Source of the DNA: GCA-2709075 sp038146865
GTDB taxonomy: Bacteria; Pseudomonadota; Alphaproteobacteria; MPNO01; UBA2964
DNA: 64,000 nt
NCBI GenBank assembly: GCA_038146865.1
Contig: JAYQSL010000001.1
Span: forward strand, 310,001-374,000
Direction of reading: 5' to 3'
The notes beneath the pieces are model-generated. The model was not told the DNA's origin, ran no database searches, and saw only the letters and a program-made list of their open reading frames with translations. Of this stretch, positions 17,681 to 26,226 are shown in pieces (position 1 is the first letter of the stretch; the number at the start of each line of letters is the position of its first letter). A program made the position numbers and the translations under genes.

Positions 17681-18519
17681 TAGTCTAGGCCCTTGTTCAG
17701 TGCCAAAAGGTCTAACTTTCCATGAAAGCTTATTTGAGCCGGACCGGTCATCCATACATGATCGTCTTGAAGCCAATCAATCTGCAAAGTTCCGCCGTCT
17801 AATTTTACAGAAGCCGAGCGCTCGGTTAGCCCTAACCTGGCCCCGGCAACCGCTGCTGCGCAGGCCCCCGTGCCGCACGCCTTTGTAATCCCTGCGCCCC
17901 GCTCCCAAACCCGTAATCGGATTTTGTTATCATCTAATTGCTCCGCGAAGCCAATGTTAGCGTGTTCTGGGAAAAGAGGATGTTTCTCCAAGAGAGGTCC
18001 CAGGGCGGGTAGATCTATGGCTTCGGTATTAGTTACAAAAAAAACGCAGTGTGGATTTCCCATATTCACCGCCGTTGGTTTCTCAAAGCCTTCGACAGCG
18101 ATTGGTAAATGCAATGTATCGTGCTTTTCAGATAAAGGAATGTCTTGCCAATAAAATTTAGGAGGGCCCATATCGACAGTTATTTGTCCGTTTTCATTGG
18201 CTGTGGCGCGCAACCTACCGCCTAAGGTCTCGATAATGACGGAGTCTTTCTCTGCTTCGCTAAACAGGAGTTTTGCTACACATCTCGTGGCATTGCCGCA
18301 GGCCTCGACCTCTCCGCCGTTTGCGTTATGAATTCTCATGAAAACGTCCGAGGTTGCTGAGGATTCTATAAGAATCAGTTGATCGCAGCCGACCCCAGTA
18401 TGGCGGTCCGAGATCAATCGAACTGTCTCAGAGGTCAACTGCACAGGTGCAGCACGACAATCGATAATTACGAAGTCGTTGCCAAGGCCATGCATTTTTA
18501 TAAATGCAGTATCACTCAT
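17680..18519 (-). CDS. dapF: Diaminopimelate epimerase
   Basis: A 279-residue epimerase of the lysine/peptidoglycan pathway, converting LL- to meso-diaminopimelate. The N-terminal KMHGLGNDFVIID is characteristic. Both catalytic cysteines are visible, in NGGEVEACGNATRC near residue 76 and in GITKACGTGACAAAVAGARL near 220. Length is normal. The stop codon overlaps the mtaB GTG start by one base. It is divergent from phrB across a 76-bp gap that should hold both promoters. Confidence 0.97.
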   Translation of the reverse strand: MSDTAFIKMHGLGNDFVIIDCRAAPVQLTSETVRLISDRHTGVGCDQLILIESSATSDVFMRIHNANGGEVEACGNATRCVAKLLFSEAEKDSVIIETLGGRLRATANENGQITVDMGPPKFYWQDIPLSEKHDTLHLPIAVEGFEKPTAVNMGNPHCVFFVTNTEAIDLPALGPLLEKHPLFPEHANIGFAEQLDDNKIRLRVWERGAGITKACGTGACAAAVAGARLGLTERSASVKLDGGTLQIDWLQDDHVWMTGPAQISFHGKLDLLALNKGLD

Positions 18520-18595
18520 AACGATATATAAAGTTTCATAATCCGCTATATAGGGCGTTCGGATACCCCCCGTCCATGTTTTTTGAGATAAAGTA

Positions 18596-20008
18596 ATGAC
18601 AACAGTAATTCATTTATTTCACCGTGACTTACGGTTGGAGGACAATGTCGCTCTGCAGAAGGCTGTTGAGTTCGGTGATGCGGTTGTTCCTCTTTATATC
18701 CATGATACCGAAGTTCTTGGTGGTGTGGCCGAGGGCCAGGCTTCATTATGGTGGTTGCATCACAGTTTAACCGAATTGGATAATGGGCTCAGGGAACACG
18801 GTAGCCGTCTTATTCTTAGGCGAGGATCTCGCTTGCAAGAGCTCCTGCGTATTATCGAAGAAACAGGAGCCGAAGCAATTTTTTTTAATCGGCGCTATGT
18901 TCCATGGCTGGATAATCAGGACAGCACGATAGCGAGAGAATTGAGCATACCTTACAAGCGCTTTCGAGGATATCTACTTTTTGAACCGGAAGCGATTAAG
19001 ACAAAGACAGGCACTCCATTTCGGGTGTTCACCCCATTCTATAAGGCTTGTCTTGCAGGCATGACCCCATACCCCCCTGCCCCGAAACCTTTTAAAATTC
19101 CCTCTCCTAGCAAATGGCCACAAAGTAATTCCCTTAGTGATTTGGCCTTTCTGCCTTCTGGTCCGGATTGGTCTTCCGGGTTGCGTGAAAATTGGAACCC
19201 CGGCGAAGCTGGAGCAAAAGAGAGAATTCAGAGTTTTTCGAAAGTATTAGGAAACTATCAAAATGACAGAGATCGGCCTGATCTAACTGGCACCTCAAGG
19301 TTATCGCCGCATCTTCATTTTGGGGAAATTAGTCCGCGGTCGTGCTGGAATTATTTCCTTGATAAACAGGAAAGCGAAGGGAAAACAGCTTTTTTACGTG
19401 AATTAATTTGGCGAGAATTTTCTTATCATTTACTGGTTCAATACCCCGATATGGCGCTAGAACCCCTGCAAAAAAAGTTCAAAAAATTTCCATGGAATGA
19501 GGATAAAACAATGCTCTCCGCTTGGGAGAGAGGGGAGACAGGGTATCCAATAGTCGATGCAGGAATGAGGCAGATGTGGGAGACGGGCTGGATGCACAAT
19601 CGGGTGAGGATGGTTGTAGCTTCGTTTTTGATTAAGCACCTTTTACTAGACTGGCGAAGTGGGCATGACTGGTTCTGGGATACCTTAGTAGATGCTGATC
19701 CTGCTAATAATGCAGCTAGCTGGCAGTGGGTCGCGGGCTGCGGGGCAGATGCAGCCCCATTCTTTCGGATCTTCAATCCGATGACTCAGGGGTCAAAATT
19801 TGACCCAAAAGGTGATTACGTTCGTAGGTGGATTCCAGAAATTGGCCAACTTCCGTCTAAGTATATTCACCAACCATGGTTAGCTCCTAAAATGGTGCTA
19901 GAGACTGCAGGAATTAAGTTAGGTCTAGATTATCCGCGGCCCATTGTTGATCATAAAATAGCTCGAGAGAGGGCTTTGGACTCTCTCGCCTCGATTAAAG
20001 GTGCCTAG
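18596..20008 (+). CDS. phrB: Deoxyribodipyrimidine photo-lyase (class I CPD photolyase)
   Basis: A 470-residue light-dependent DNA repair enzyme that splits cyclobutane pyrimidine dimers with FADH. The N-terminal antenna-binding domain starts with HLFHRDLRLEDNVAL. The FAD-binding domain shows RPDLTGTSRLSPHLHFGEIS, GYPIVDAGMRQMWETGWMHN, DADPANNAASWQWVAGCGAD and FRIFNPMTQGSKFDP, all typical of class I photolyases. Start is ATG 18596. It is a single gene, divergent from dapF and followed by a 330-bp gap before ffh. It suggests the cell lives in sunlit conditions (inference). Confidence 0.96.
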   Translation: MTTVIHLFHRDLRLEDNVALQKAVEFGDAVVPLYIHDTEVLGGVAEGQASLWWLHHSLTELDNGLREHGSRLILRRGSRLQELLRIIEETGAEAIFFNRRYVPWLDNQDSTIARELSIPYKRFRGYLLFEPEAIKTKTGTPFRVFTPFYKACLAGMTPYPPAPKPFKIPSPSKWPQSNSLSDLAFLPSGPDWSSGLRENWNPGEAGAKERIQSFSKVLGNYQNDRDRPDLTGTSRLSPHLHFGEISPRSCWNYFLDKQESEGKTAFLRELIWREFSYHLLVQYPDMALEPLQKKFKKFPWNEDKTMLSAWERGETGYPIVDAGMRQMWETGWMHNRVRMVVASFLIKHLLLDWRSGHDWFWDTLVDADPANNAASWQWVAGCGADAAPFFRIFNPMTQGSKFDPKGDYVRRWIPEIGQLPSKYIHQPWLAPKMVLETAGIKLGLDYPRPIVDHKIARERALDSLASIKGA

Positions 20009-20338
20009 TGGATCCTTCTTTTAATAGTCTGGCATTTCTTTAATTTTCTTCTCAACTGCATCGGACTGTGCAATCTGCCGACCAGTGGTGCAAAAAAATG
20101 CCGTGAGTGGTTTAGCCTCGTTGCCCCAAATAAACTCTGTCCTTGACTAGACCCGATCTTTTCGCCAGATTGCGCGCGCCTAAGGCAAATTTTTGATTTC
20201 AACGCTCATGGGTGAACGCTGGTCCGCGAGTTTCGCGCGCCGGCGATATTTGGTTTGAGATCAAGGGGCATGGAACATTGAGACTCTGGTCGGGACTAGT
20301 TTCTGGTTTGTTTTGTTTAAGGTCTTTGTAGTTGGGAG
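20009..20338. other. 330-bp intergenic region between phrB and ffh
   Basis: I find no convincing gene. A perfect GC hairpin (CGCGA-GTT-TCGCG at 20225-20237) is present but has no T-run. A minus-strand frame at 20005-20202 codes for a basic 65-residue peptide without recognisable features and is probably spurious. The distal part, up to GGGAG at 20334-20338, serves as the ffh leader. No 4.5S SRP RNA core sequence was seen. Confidence 0.4.
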
Positions 20339-21700
20339 TTGAAGGCAATTTTTAATCTTCTTAGTGAACGACTGACCAAAATATTTGACGGGCTCAAAAA
20401 AAGAGGGGCCTTGTCGGAAGCTGACGTTGACGCAGCCCTGAGAGAAGTTCGCATTGCGCTGCTTGAAGCGGACGTTGCGCTCTCTGTCGTGAGAGATTTT
20501 ATAGACCTTGTGCGGGAGCGTGCGGTAGGTGAGGAAGTAACTAGAAGCGTCACGCCAGGTCAAATGGTGGTCAAGATTGTAAACGATCACCTTGTCGAGA
20601 TGCTTGGAGGCGGTTCGAGCGATCTTAATCTGTCAGTAAGCCCCCCTGCGGCTGTTATGATGGTGGGTTTGCAAGGTTCTGGTAAAACGACGACAACTGC
20701 CAAAGTTGCCGTTTTTCTCAGGGATCGCCATCGGAAAAAAAGCCTGATGGCCTCACTTGATATAAGACGACCTGCCGCCCAGCAGCAGCTTGCGGTTTTG
20801 GGAAAAGAAAATGGTATAGAGACACTTCCTATTGTTCCATTTGAAACTCCTGAAATGATTACGAAGCGGGCTTTTGACGTTGCCCGCAAAGAAGGCTTCG
20901 ACATTATTCTCTTAGATACCGCTGGTCGTTTGCATGTTGATGAGGAGTTAATGGGGGAAGCTGAGGCCATTTATAAAATGGCAAATCCTTCTGAAACCCT
21001 TTTCGTTGCCGATTCTCTGACCGGTCAAGATGCGGTTAATGCTGCTAAATCTTTCAATGAAAGACTGAAAGTTACCGGTATTGTGCTCACCCGAATTGAT
21101 GGAGATGCACGGGGAGGGGCTGCTCTCTCCATAAAGGCAGTCACGGGGCAACCTATTAAATTGCTGGGAACCGGAGAAAAAATCGATGCCCTTGAAGTCT
21201 TCCACCCTGACCGGATCGCGTCACGAATCCTCGGCATGGGAGATGTGGTGTCTTTGGTGGAAAAGGCGCAAGAGACAGTAGCAGAAGAAGAGGCTGAGGA
21301 ATTAGCCAGAAAGGTCCAAAAAGGGCAATTCGACTTGGATGATATGGCTAAGCAGTTGCGCCAAGTGCGGAAGATGGGCGGTATGGGTGGTATTCTTGGA
21401 ATGTTACCTGGGGTCGGAAAGGTAAAGAGCCAACTTAAGAATGCCAATATTGATGACAGGTCTTTGGCAAGGCAGGAAGCGATCATTCTCTCCATGACAC
21501 CTGCGGAACGGAAGAATCCGAAGTTGTTTAATGGGTCACGGCGGAGACGCATCGCCTCCGGTGCTGGAACCACAGTACAAGAGGTGAACCGCGTCTTAAA
21601 ACAGTTTCAAGAAATGAGCCGCGCAATGAAGCGGATGAGTAAACTAGGTAATAAAGGGATGATGAGGGGAATGCCGCCCGGGATGATGCCTAGGCTTTGA
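20339..21700 (+). CDS. ffh: Signal recognition particle protein Ffh
   Basis: A roughly 450-residue SRP54 homologue. The N domain is LSERLTKIFDGLKKRGALSE. The G domain has VGLQGSGKTTTTAKVA, LDIRRPAAQQQL, DTAGRLHVDEELM and TRIDGDARGGAAL. A methionine-rich M domain ends in MRGMPPGMMPRL. It binds signal sequences and 4.5S RNA. The start is unusual. The only near-standard codon is TTG 20339, which abuts the GGGAG Shine-Dalgarno with no spacing. An ATT at 20348 would sit 9 nt downstream and give an N-terminus (MFNLLSERL) like other Ffh proteins. It leads ffh-rpsP-rimM-trmD-rplS. Confidence 0.96.
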   Translation: MKAIFNLLSERLTKIFDGLKKRGALSEADVDAALREVRIALLEADVALSVVRDFIDLVRERAVGEEVTRSVTPGQMVVKIVNDHLVEMLGGGSSDLNLSVSPPAAVMMVGLQGSGKTTTTAKVAVFLRDRHRKKSLMASLDIRRPAAQQQLAVLGKENGIETLPIVPFETPEMITKRAFDVARKEGFDIILLDTAGRLHVDEELMGEAEAIYKMANPSETLFVADSLTGQDAVNAAKSFNERLKVTGIVLTRIDGDARGGAALSIKAVTGQPIKLLGTGEKIDALEVFHPDRIASRILGMGDVVSLVEKAQETVAEEEAEELARKVQKGQFDLDDMAKQLRQVRKMGGMGGILGMLPGVGKVKSQLKNANIDDRSLARQEAIILSMTPAERKNPKLFNGSRRRRIASGAGTTVQEVNRVLKQFQEMSRAMKRMSKLGNKGMMRGMPPGMMPRL

Positions 21701-21753
21701 TTAAATCGAATCGAAATCAGGAAATAAAAATTTAACTATTATAAGGAAAAATT

Positions 21754-22254
21754 ATGGCTTTAAAAATTCGTATGTCTCGAGGTGGCGCAAAGCGTCGACC
21801 CTATTATCGGATCGTTGTCGCTGACTCTCGAAAACCTCGTGATGGTCGTTTCATTGAGCGTGTAGGTACCTATGACCCGATGCTGGATCGCGATAATCCT
21901 GAGAGAGTTAAGCTAAACGAGGAGAGGATTAAGCATTGGTTGTCGCAAGGGGCACAACCCTCAGATAGGGTTGCCCGTTTTCTTGGCGCAGCCAAACTGG
22001 CTCCCATTCCCTCTGTGCCTGAGCAAACTAAAAAGAATCAACCTAAAGCAAAGGCTCAAGAGAGGTTAAGGGAGGCGGAAGAGGCAAGGCAAGCTGCGGA
22101 AGAAGCAGCGAAGGCCGCCGCAGAAGAGGCTGCTTCCGAGTCAGTGGCTGATGTGGCCGCTGAAGATCAGGATGGGGAGCCGTCAGAATCGGCTGAAGGA
22201 TCAGCCGAAGAGGTGGTCGCGGACTCAGATGAGAAAGAAAACAAGGAAGAATAA
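21754..22254 (+). CDS. rpsP: 30S ribosomal protein bS16 with long acidic/alanine tail
   Basis: A 166-residue protein. The first 80 or so residues are a standard bS16 core (IRMSRGGAKRRPYYRIVVAD, then DGRFIERVGTYDPM and a GAQPSDRV segment). The remaining 80 or so residues are an Ala/Glu/Asp-rich low-complexity tail, about doubling the family length. Extended bS16 tails are known in alphaproteobacteria. The ATAAGGAAAAATT leader gives a good ribosome site before ATG 21754. It follows ffh by 53 bp and precedes rimM. Confidence 0.96.
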   Translation: MALKIRMSRGGAKRRPYYRIVVADSRKPRDGRFIERVGTYDPMLDRDNPERVKLNEERIKHWLSQGAQPSDRVARFLGAAKLAPIPSVPEQTKKNQPKAKAQERLREAEEARQAAEEAAKAAAEEAASESVADVAAEDQDGEPSESAEGSAEEVVADSDEKENKEE

Positions 22255-22301
22255 AGTATTTTTTGAGATATTTGTCGGTGGCTCGGAATAGAGAAAGATC
22301 C

Positions 22302-22832
22302 ATGGTGCGTATTGGTCATATTGCAGGTGCAAGCGGTGTCAAAGGAGATTTGAGAATCTCTAGTTACACCGAGCACCCCATGGACGTTTGCGCTTATGGT
22401 CCGGTGGAAGACAAAGAGGGCAAGGAAAAGTTTGTTCTTAAACCAAAGAGAATAGCCAAAGGACATGTCATAGCTCATGCCGATGGCATAGATAATCGAG
22501 ATGCGGCTGAGAGACTGAGGGGGACTGAGCTGTTCGTTACCCGTGAGGCATTGCCCCCGCCGGGTGAAGAAGAGTTTTATTACAATGACCTGATTGATGT
22601 TCCCGTTTATGCCGTGAATGGTGATATCCTTGGGTCAGTAATTGCGGTGCATGATTTTGGGGCAGGCACGATCTTGGAGGTTAACGCGAAAAAAGGAAAA
22701 ACCGTCCTTGTGCCATTTACTAAGGATGTGGTCCCGGTTGTTGATTTATCGGCGAAAAGAATAGAAATAGACCCGCCCGAGGGTTTGTTCGGACCAATGG
22801 CGGAGCAAACAGCTAGCGAAGGGAATGGCTGA
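22302..22832 (+). CDS. rimM: Ribosome maturation factor RimM
   Basis: A 176-residue 16S rRNA processing factor. The N-terminal RimM domain starts IGHIAGASGVKGDLRI. The PRC-barrel domain is recognisable from EEFYYNDLIDVPVYA and ends DVVPVVDLSAKRIEIDPPEG. It helps 30S head assembly by binding uS19. I chose ATG 22302 because homologues have only a few residues before the conserved IGHIAGASG. In-frame TTG/GTG codons further upstream (22263, 22278) are possible. The end overlaps trmD by 8 bp, as expected in this operon. Confidence 0.92.
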   Translation: MVRIGHIAGASGVKGDLRISSYTEHPMDVCAYGPVEDKEGKEKFVLKPKRIAKGHVIAHADGIDNRDAAERLRGTELFVTREALPPPGEEEFYYNDLIDVPVYAVNGDILGSVIAVHDFGAGTILEVNAKKGKTVLVPFTKDVVPVVDLSAKRIEIDPPEGLFGPMAEQTASEGNG

Positions 22833-23553
22833 GATGGCTTCCGCGACTGATTTGTGGACTGCTCGTGTTTACACAATCTTCCCTGAAATGTTTCCGGGGC
22901 CACTTGAGTTTTCTCTTGCTGGAGCCGGTCTTAAGCGAAGTATTTGGACAATCGAAACGGTAGACATTAGAGCTCACGCGAGCGATAAACACAGGACTGT
23001 TGATGGTGCGCCTTATGGTGGAGGCCCAGGAATGGTGATGCGAGCGGACGTCATTGACTCTGCTCTAGAGTCGGCCAACCCAAGGACGCAGCCTGTATAC
23101 CTTACGCCGAGAGGGCGCCCTCTCACTCAGAAGGATATAAGACGGCTTGCGGCACAAGAGGAATTAAATATTTTGTGTGGCAGATTCGAGGGTGTTGATG
23201 AACGTGTTTTAGAGGCGCGGAACTTTGATCAAGTTTGTATGGGAGATTTCATCATGTCTGGAGGGGAGCCAGCGGCAATAGCTCTCATCGACGCTTGTGT
23301 TCGCCTTTTGCCAGGTATTATGGGAAATAGAGAGTCTGTGTTAGAGGAGAGTTTTGAAGGGGGGCTGCTGGAATACCCCCAATATACGCGACCGGAGGTT
23401 TGGAAAGGTCGTCGGGTCCCGAAGCATTTGCTGAGTGGACATCACGAGAAGATTAATAAGTGGCGGCGTGAGGCAGCTGCTAAGACTACACGTGAGCAGC
23501 GTCCAGATTTGTGGGTGCTGAATCGAGATTGCAACATGGCGGTGAAGGACTGA
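22825..23553 (+). CDS. trmD: tRNA (guanosine(37)-N1)-methyltransferase TrmD
   Basis: A 242-residue SPOUT methyltransferase that makes m1G37 and prevents frameshifting. Visible are YTIFPEMFPGPLEFSL at the N-terminus, DGAPYGGGPGMVM near residue 60, the trefoil-knot SAM site LCGRFEGVDERVL near 115 and FIMSGGEPAAIALIDA near 135. The C-terminal domain carries GGLLEYPQYTRPEVWKGR. It overlaps rimM by 8 bp and precedes rplS by 4 bp, indicating one transcript. Length and motifs are normal. Confidence 0.97.
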   Translation: MAEMASATDLWTARVYTIFPEMFPGPLEFSLAGAGLKRSIWTIETVDIRAHASDKHRTVDGAPYGGGPGMVMRADVIDSALESANPRTQPVYLTPRGRPLTQKDIRRLAAQEELNILCGRFEGVDERVLEARNFDQVCMGDFIMSGGEPAAIALIDACVRLLPGIMGNRESVLEESFEGGLLEYPQYTRPEVWKGRRVPKHLLSGHHEKINKWRREAAAKTTREQRPDLWVLNRDCNMAVKD

Positions 23554-23557
23554 AACC

Positions 23558-24043
23558 ATGAATATTATCGAACAAATAGAACAAGAAGAAATAATTCGTC
23601 AAACGGATAAGAGAGAGGTGCCTACTTTTGGACCGGGTGACACTCTGAGAGTATCCGTCAGGGTTGTTGAAGGAACTCGGGAGCGTATTCAGGTGTTTGA
23701 AGGGGTCTGCATAGCTCGAAAAAATTCTGGCGTGAACTCTGCTTTTACCGTGAGAAAGATTTCTTATGGCGAGGGTGTTGAGAGGGTTTTCCCGCTTTAT
23801 TCTCCTCGCATTGAGAAAATAGAGGTTGTTAGGCGTGGGGCGGTCAGAAGGGCCAAGCTCTATTATTTGCGCGGGCTGCGGGGCAAAAAGGCGCGCATAG
23901 CTGAAAAAGTGGAGCGCAGAGTGGGAAGCAAGGTTGTTGAAGAAACCAAAGCCGTCCAGGACGTTACTAATCAAACTGAATCGACTGGCCCAGAAGAGAA
24001 CGTGGTAGCGGCGCAGGTAGAGGAAAAAAACGATAAAGCCTAA
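23558..24043 (+). CDS. rplS: 50S ribosomal protein bL19 with C-terminal extension
   Basis: A 161-residue protein. The core of about 115 residues is clear: PTFGPGDTLRVSVRVVEGTR, then FEGVCIARKNSGVNSAFTVR and the RVFPLYSPRIEKIEVVRRG segment. About 45 residues of Glu/Val/Thr-rich tail follow the usual end (LRGKKARI). It sits at the 30S-50S interface. ATG 23558 is 4 bp after trmD. A terminator-like hairpin follows within 3 bp of the stop, closing the translation operon. Confidence 0.96.
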   Translation: MNIIEQIEQEEIIRQTDKREVPTFGPGDTLRVSVRVVEGTRERIQVFEGVCIARKNSGVNSAFTVRKISYGEGVERVFPLYSPRIEKIEVVRRGAVRRAKLYYLRGLRGKKARIAEKVERRVGSKVVEETKAVQDVTNQTESTGPEENVVAAQVEEKNDKA

Positions 24044-24070
24044 GGGTCACTGTAATTGGTGACTTTTTTA
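24042..24070 (+). terminator. Intrinsic terminator or attenuator between rplS and leuC
   Basis: A GTCAC/GTGAC stem (24046-24050 with 24059-24063) with an 8-nt loop can be extended by G:T and A:T pairs. A run of six T follows directly at 24064-24069. It starts just after the rplS stop and ends 23 bp before leuC, so it either ends the ribosomal operon or partly attenuates readthrough into leuCD. Confidence 0.65.
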
Positions 24071-24092
24071 GTTGGGTAAAGGAGTGAGAAGT

Positions 24093-25514
24093 ATGACCAA
24101 ACCCAGAACGTTATTCGACAAGATCTGGGAAGACCACCTCATTGATGTGCAGGATGACGGTACTTGTCTGATTTATATTGATCGACAGCTTATTCATGAA
24201 ATCACCAGCGCGCAGGCATTTGATGGCTTGAGGATGTCAAAACGGCAAGCACGGAGGCCTGAAGCTAATATATGCGTGCCGGACCATAACGTTCCTACTA
24301 CCCCTGGTCGCGGTGGGACAGATGAAATTGATGATGAAGAGTCCCGTGTCCAGCTAGAAGTGTTGGAAAAGAACGCTATGGAATTCAATCTTCCCTATAT
24401 CCCAATCAATGATATCAACCAGGGGATTGTGCACGTTATAGGACCCGAGCAGGGTTTTACGCAGCCAGGAGTTACCCTGGTTTGTGGAGACTCTCACACC
24501 GCTACACATGGGGCTTTCGGCGCATTGGCTTTTGGTGTGGGCACTTCAGAAGTAGAACATGTTTTAGCGACACAGACCTTAATTCAAAGGCCCGCGAAAA
24601 ACATGAGGATCACCGTAAATGGTCGTCTACCAGCAGGCTGCACGGCAAAAGACCTTATTCTAGCCATCATCGGTAAAATTGGTACTGCCGGCGGCACTGG
24701 TTATGTAATCGAATATGCCGGTCCGGCGATAAAAGACCTCTCTATGGAAGGTAGAATGACCGTTTGCAATATGACTATTGAAGCGGGGGCCAGAGCTGGT
24801 TTGGTAGCACCTGATGAGAAAACATTTGAGTATTTAAAGGGTCGTCCTCAGTCCCCCAAAGGAGGCCAATGGGAACAAGCCGTGGAATATTGGAAAACGC
24901 TGCCATCTGATCCCGGCGCTACCTACGACGAGGAAGTAATCCTCGATATTTCAGAAATTGTCCCGCAAGTAACTTGGGGTACCAGCCCGCAAGATGAAGT
25001 GGGTATTAATGGTGTGGTTCCAGATCCCAATCAGGAATCTGATCCGATGCGGCGTGCTTCGATGGAGAGGTCACTCGAATATATGGGCCTGACTGCAGGA
25101 ACTCCCATGAAAGATATTACTGTCGATAAAGTATTTATTGGCTCTTGCACCAATTCCAGAATAGAGGATATGCGGGCCGCGGCGGCAGTGGCAAAAGGTC
25201 GAAAGGTGGCGTCATCCGTATACGCGATGGTCGTTCCCGGTTCAGGCCACGTGAAAGCACAAGCAGAAGAGGAAGGTCTCGATAAAATCTTTACCGAAGC
25301 AGGTTTTGATTGGCGCGAGCCTGGTTGCTCTATGTGCCTTGCGATGAATGGAGACATGTTGTTGCCAGGGGAAAGATCAGCTTCTACCTCAAATCGTAAT
25401 TTTGAGGGGAGACAAGGACCTGGTGGGCGGACACATCTGGTTAGTCCGCCAATGGCAGCCGCTGCTGCCATTGCAGGCCATTTGACTGATGTCCGTGATT
25501 TAATCGAGGAATAG
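24093..25514 (+). CDS. leuC: 3-isopropylmalate dehydratase large subunit
   Basis: A 473-residue aconitase-family subunit in leucine synthesis that isomerises 2- to 3-isopropylmalate with LeuD. The opening KPRTLFDKIWEDHLI is typical. The 4Fe-4S cysteines are visible in FIGSCTNSRIEDM near residue 353 and in EPGCSMCLAMN near 415. CGDSHTATHGAFGALAFGVG is the substrate/cluster region. I chose ATG 24093 preceded by AAAGGAGTG, not the upstream TTG 24072. It is 2 bp before leuD. Confidence 0.97.
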   Translation: MTKPRTLFDKIWEDHLIDVQDDGTCLIYIDRQLIHEITSAQAFDGLRMSKRQARRPEANICVPDHNVPTTPGRGGTDEIDDEESRVQLEVLEKNAMEFNLPYIPINDINQGIVHVIGPEQGFTQPGVTLVCGDSHTATHGAFGALAFGVGTSEVEHVLATQTLIQRPAKNMRITVNGRLPAGCTAKDLILAIIGKIGTAGGTGYVIEYAGPAIKDLSMEGRMTVCNMTIEAGARAGLVAPDEKTFEYLKGRPQSPKGGQWEQAVEYWKTLPSDPGATYDEEVILDISEIVPQVTWGTSPQDEVGINGVVPDPNQESDPMRRASMERSLEYMGLTAGTPMKDITVDKVFIGSCTNSRIEDMRAAAAVAKGRKVASSVYAMVVPGSGHVKAQAEEEGLDKIFTEAGFDWREPGCSMCLAMNGDMLLPGERSASTSNRNFEGRQGPGGRTHLVSPPMAAAAAIAGHLTDVRDLIEE

Positions 25515-25516
25515 AA

Positions 25517-26131
25517 ATGGAAAAGTTCGATACGATGACCGGTGTTGCGGCACCATTCCCCATAGTAAATTGTGACACAGATAAAATCATTCCTGCACGT
25601 TTTTTGAAAACGTTAACGCGAACTGGCTTGGGTAAGAGCCTGTTTGATGCTATGCGATATGATCCGAAATCAGGAGAAGAAAATCCAGACTTCGTATTGA
25701 ACAAGCAAGCTTACCGGAACGCTGAAATCCTTGTGGCAGGAGAAAATTTTGGTTGTGGATCTTCTCGTGAGCATGCCCCCTGGGCCCTTTTAGATTTTGG
25801 TATCAGATGCGTAATTGCTCCTAGTTTTGCTGACATCTTCTTTAACAATTCTTTCAAAAATGGAATTCTATTGATTACGCTGCCTCAGGAAGAGATCGAC
25901 AAATTAATGCAAGATGCAGAAAACGGTGCAAATGCGCGCTTGACCGTGGATCTTCAGGCCCAAGAAATTACTCGACCTGATGGATCCAAAGTGTCATTTG
26001 AGGTCGATCCGTTCAAAAAACATTGTTTGCTCAATGGTCTCGATGATATAGGGCTGACGATGCAGAAAGTTGAGAAAATCGACAACTTTGAAGGAAAACA
26101 GAAAGCTGCAACTCCTTGGCTTTACAGATAA
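25517..26131 (+). CDS. leuD: 3-isopropylmalate dehydratase small subunit
   Basis: A 204-residue swivel-domain partner of LeuC. The N-terminal GVAAPFPIVNCDTDKIIPAR and the conserved ENFGCGSSREHAPWALLDFG near residue 77 are unambiguous. Normal proteobacterial length. It begins 2 bp after the leuC stop. The next same-strand gene, leuB, is about 920 bp away because a minus-strand aldolase gene intervenes. Confidence 0.97.
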   Translation: MEKFDTMTGVAAPFPIVNCDTDKIIPARFLKTLTRTGLGKSLFDAMRYDPKSGEENPDFVLNKQAYRNAEILVAGENFGCGSSREHAPWALLDFGIRCVIAPSFADIFFNNSFKNGILLITLPQEEIDKLMQDAENGANARLTVDLQAQEITRPDGSKVSFEVDPFKKHCLLNGLDDIGLTMQKVEKIDNFEGKQKAATPWLYR

Positions 26132-26226
26132 AACTCAATCAGCAGTCGGCCTCAATTTATAGAAGCTTTGCTTAAGTTTCGCGGGCGTTGCGGGAGATAA
26201 TTCGGTTAGGGATGACTTTTTTAAAC

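Noticed and set aside
20005..20202. Minus-strand 65-residue reading frame between phrB and ffh
   Set aside because: Basic, low-information peptide with no motif, no clear ribosome site, and it overlaps the phrB stop; probably spurious.
20009..20338. 4.5S SRP RNA near ffh
   Set aside because: The conserved SRP RNA loop sequence was not found; only an unrelated GC hairpin is present.
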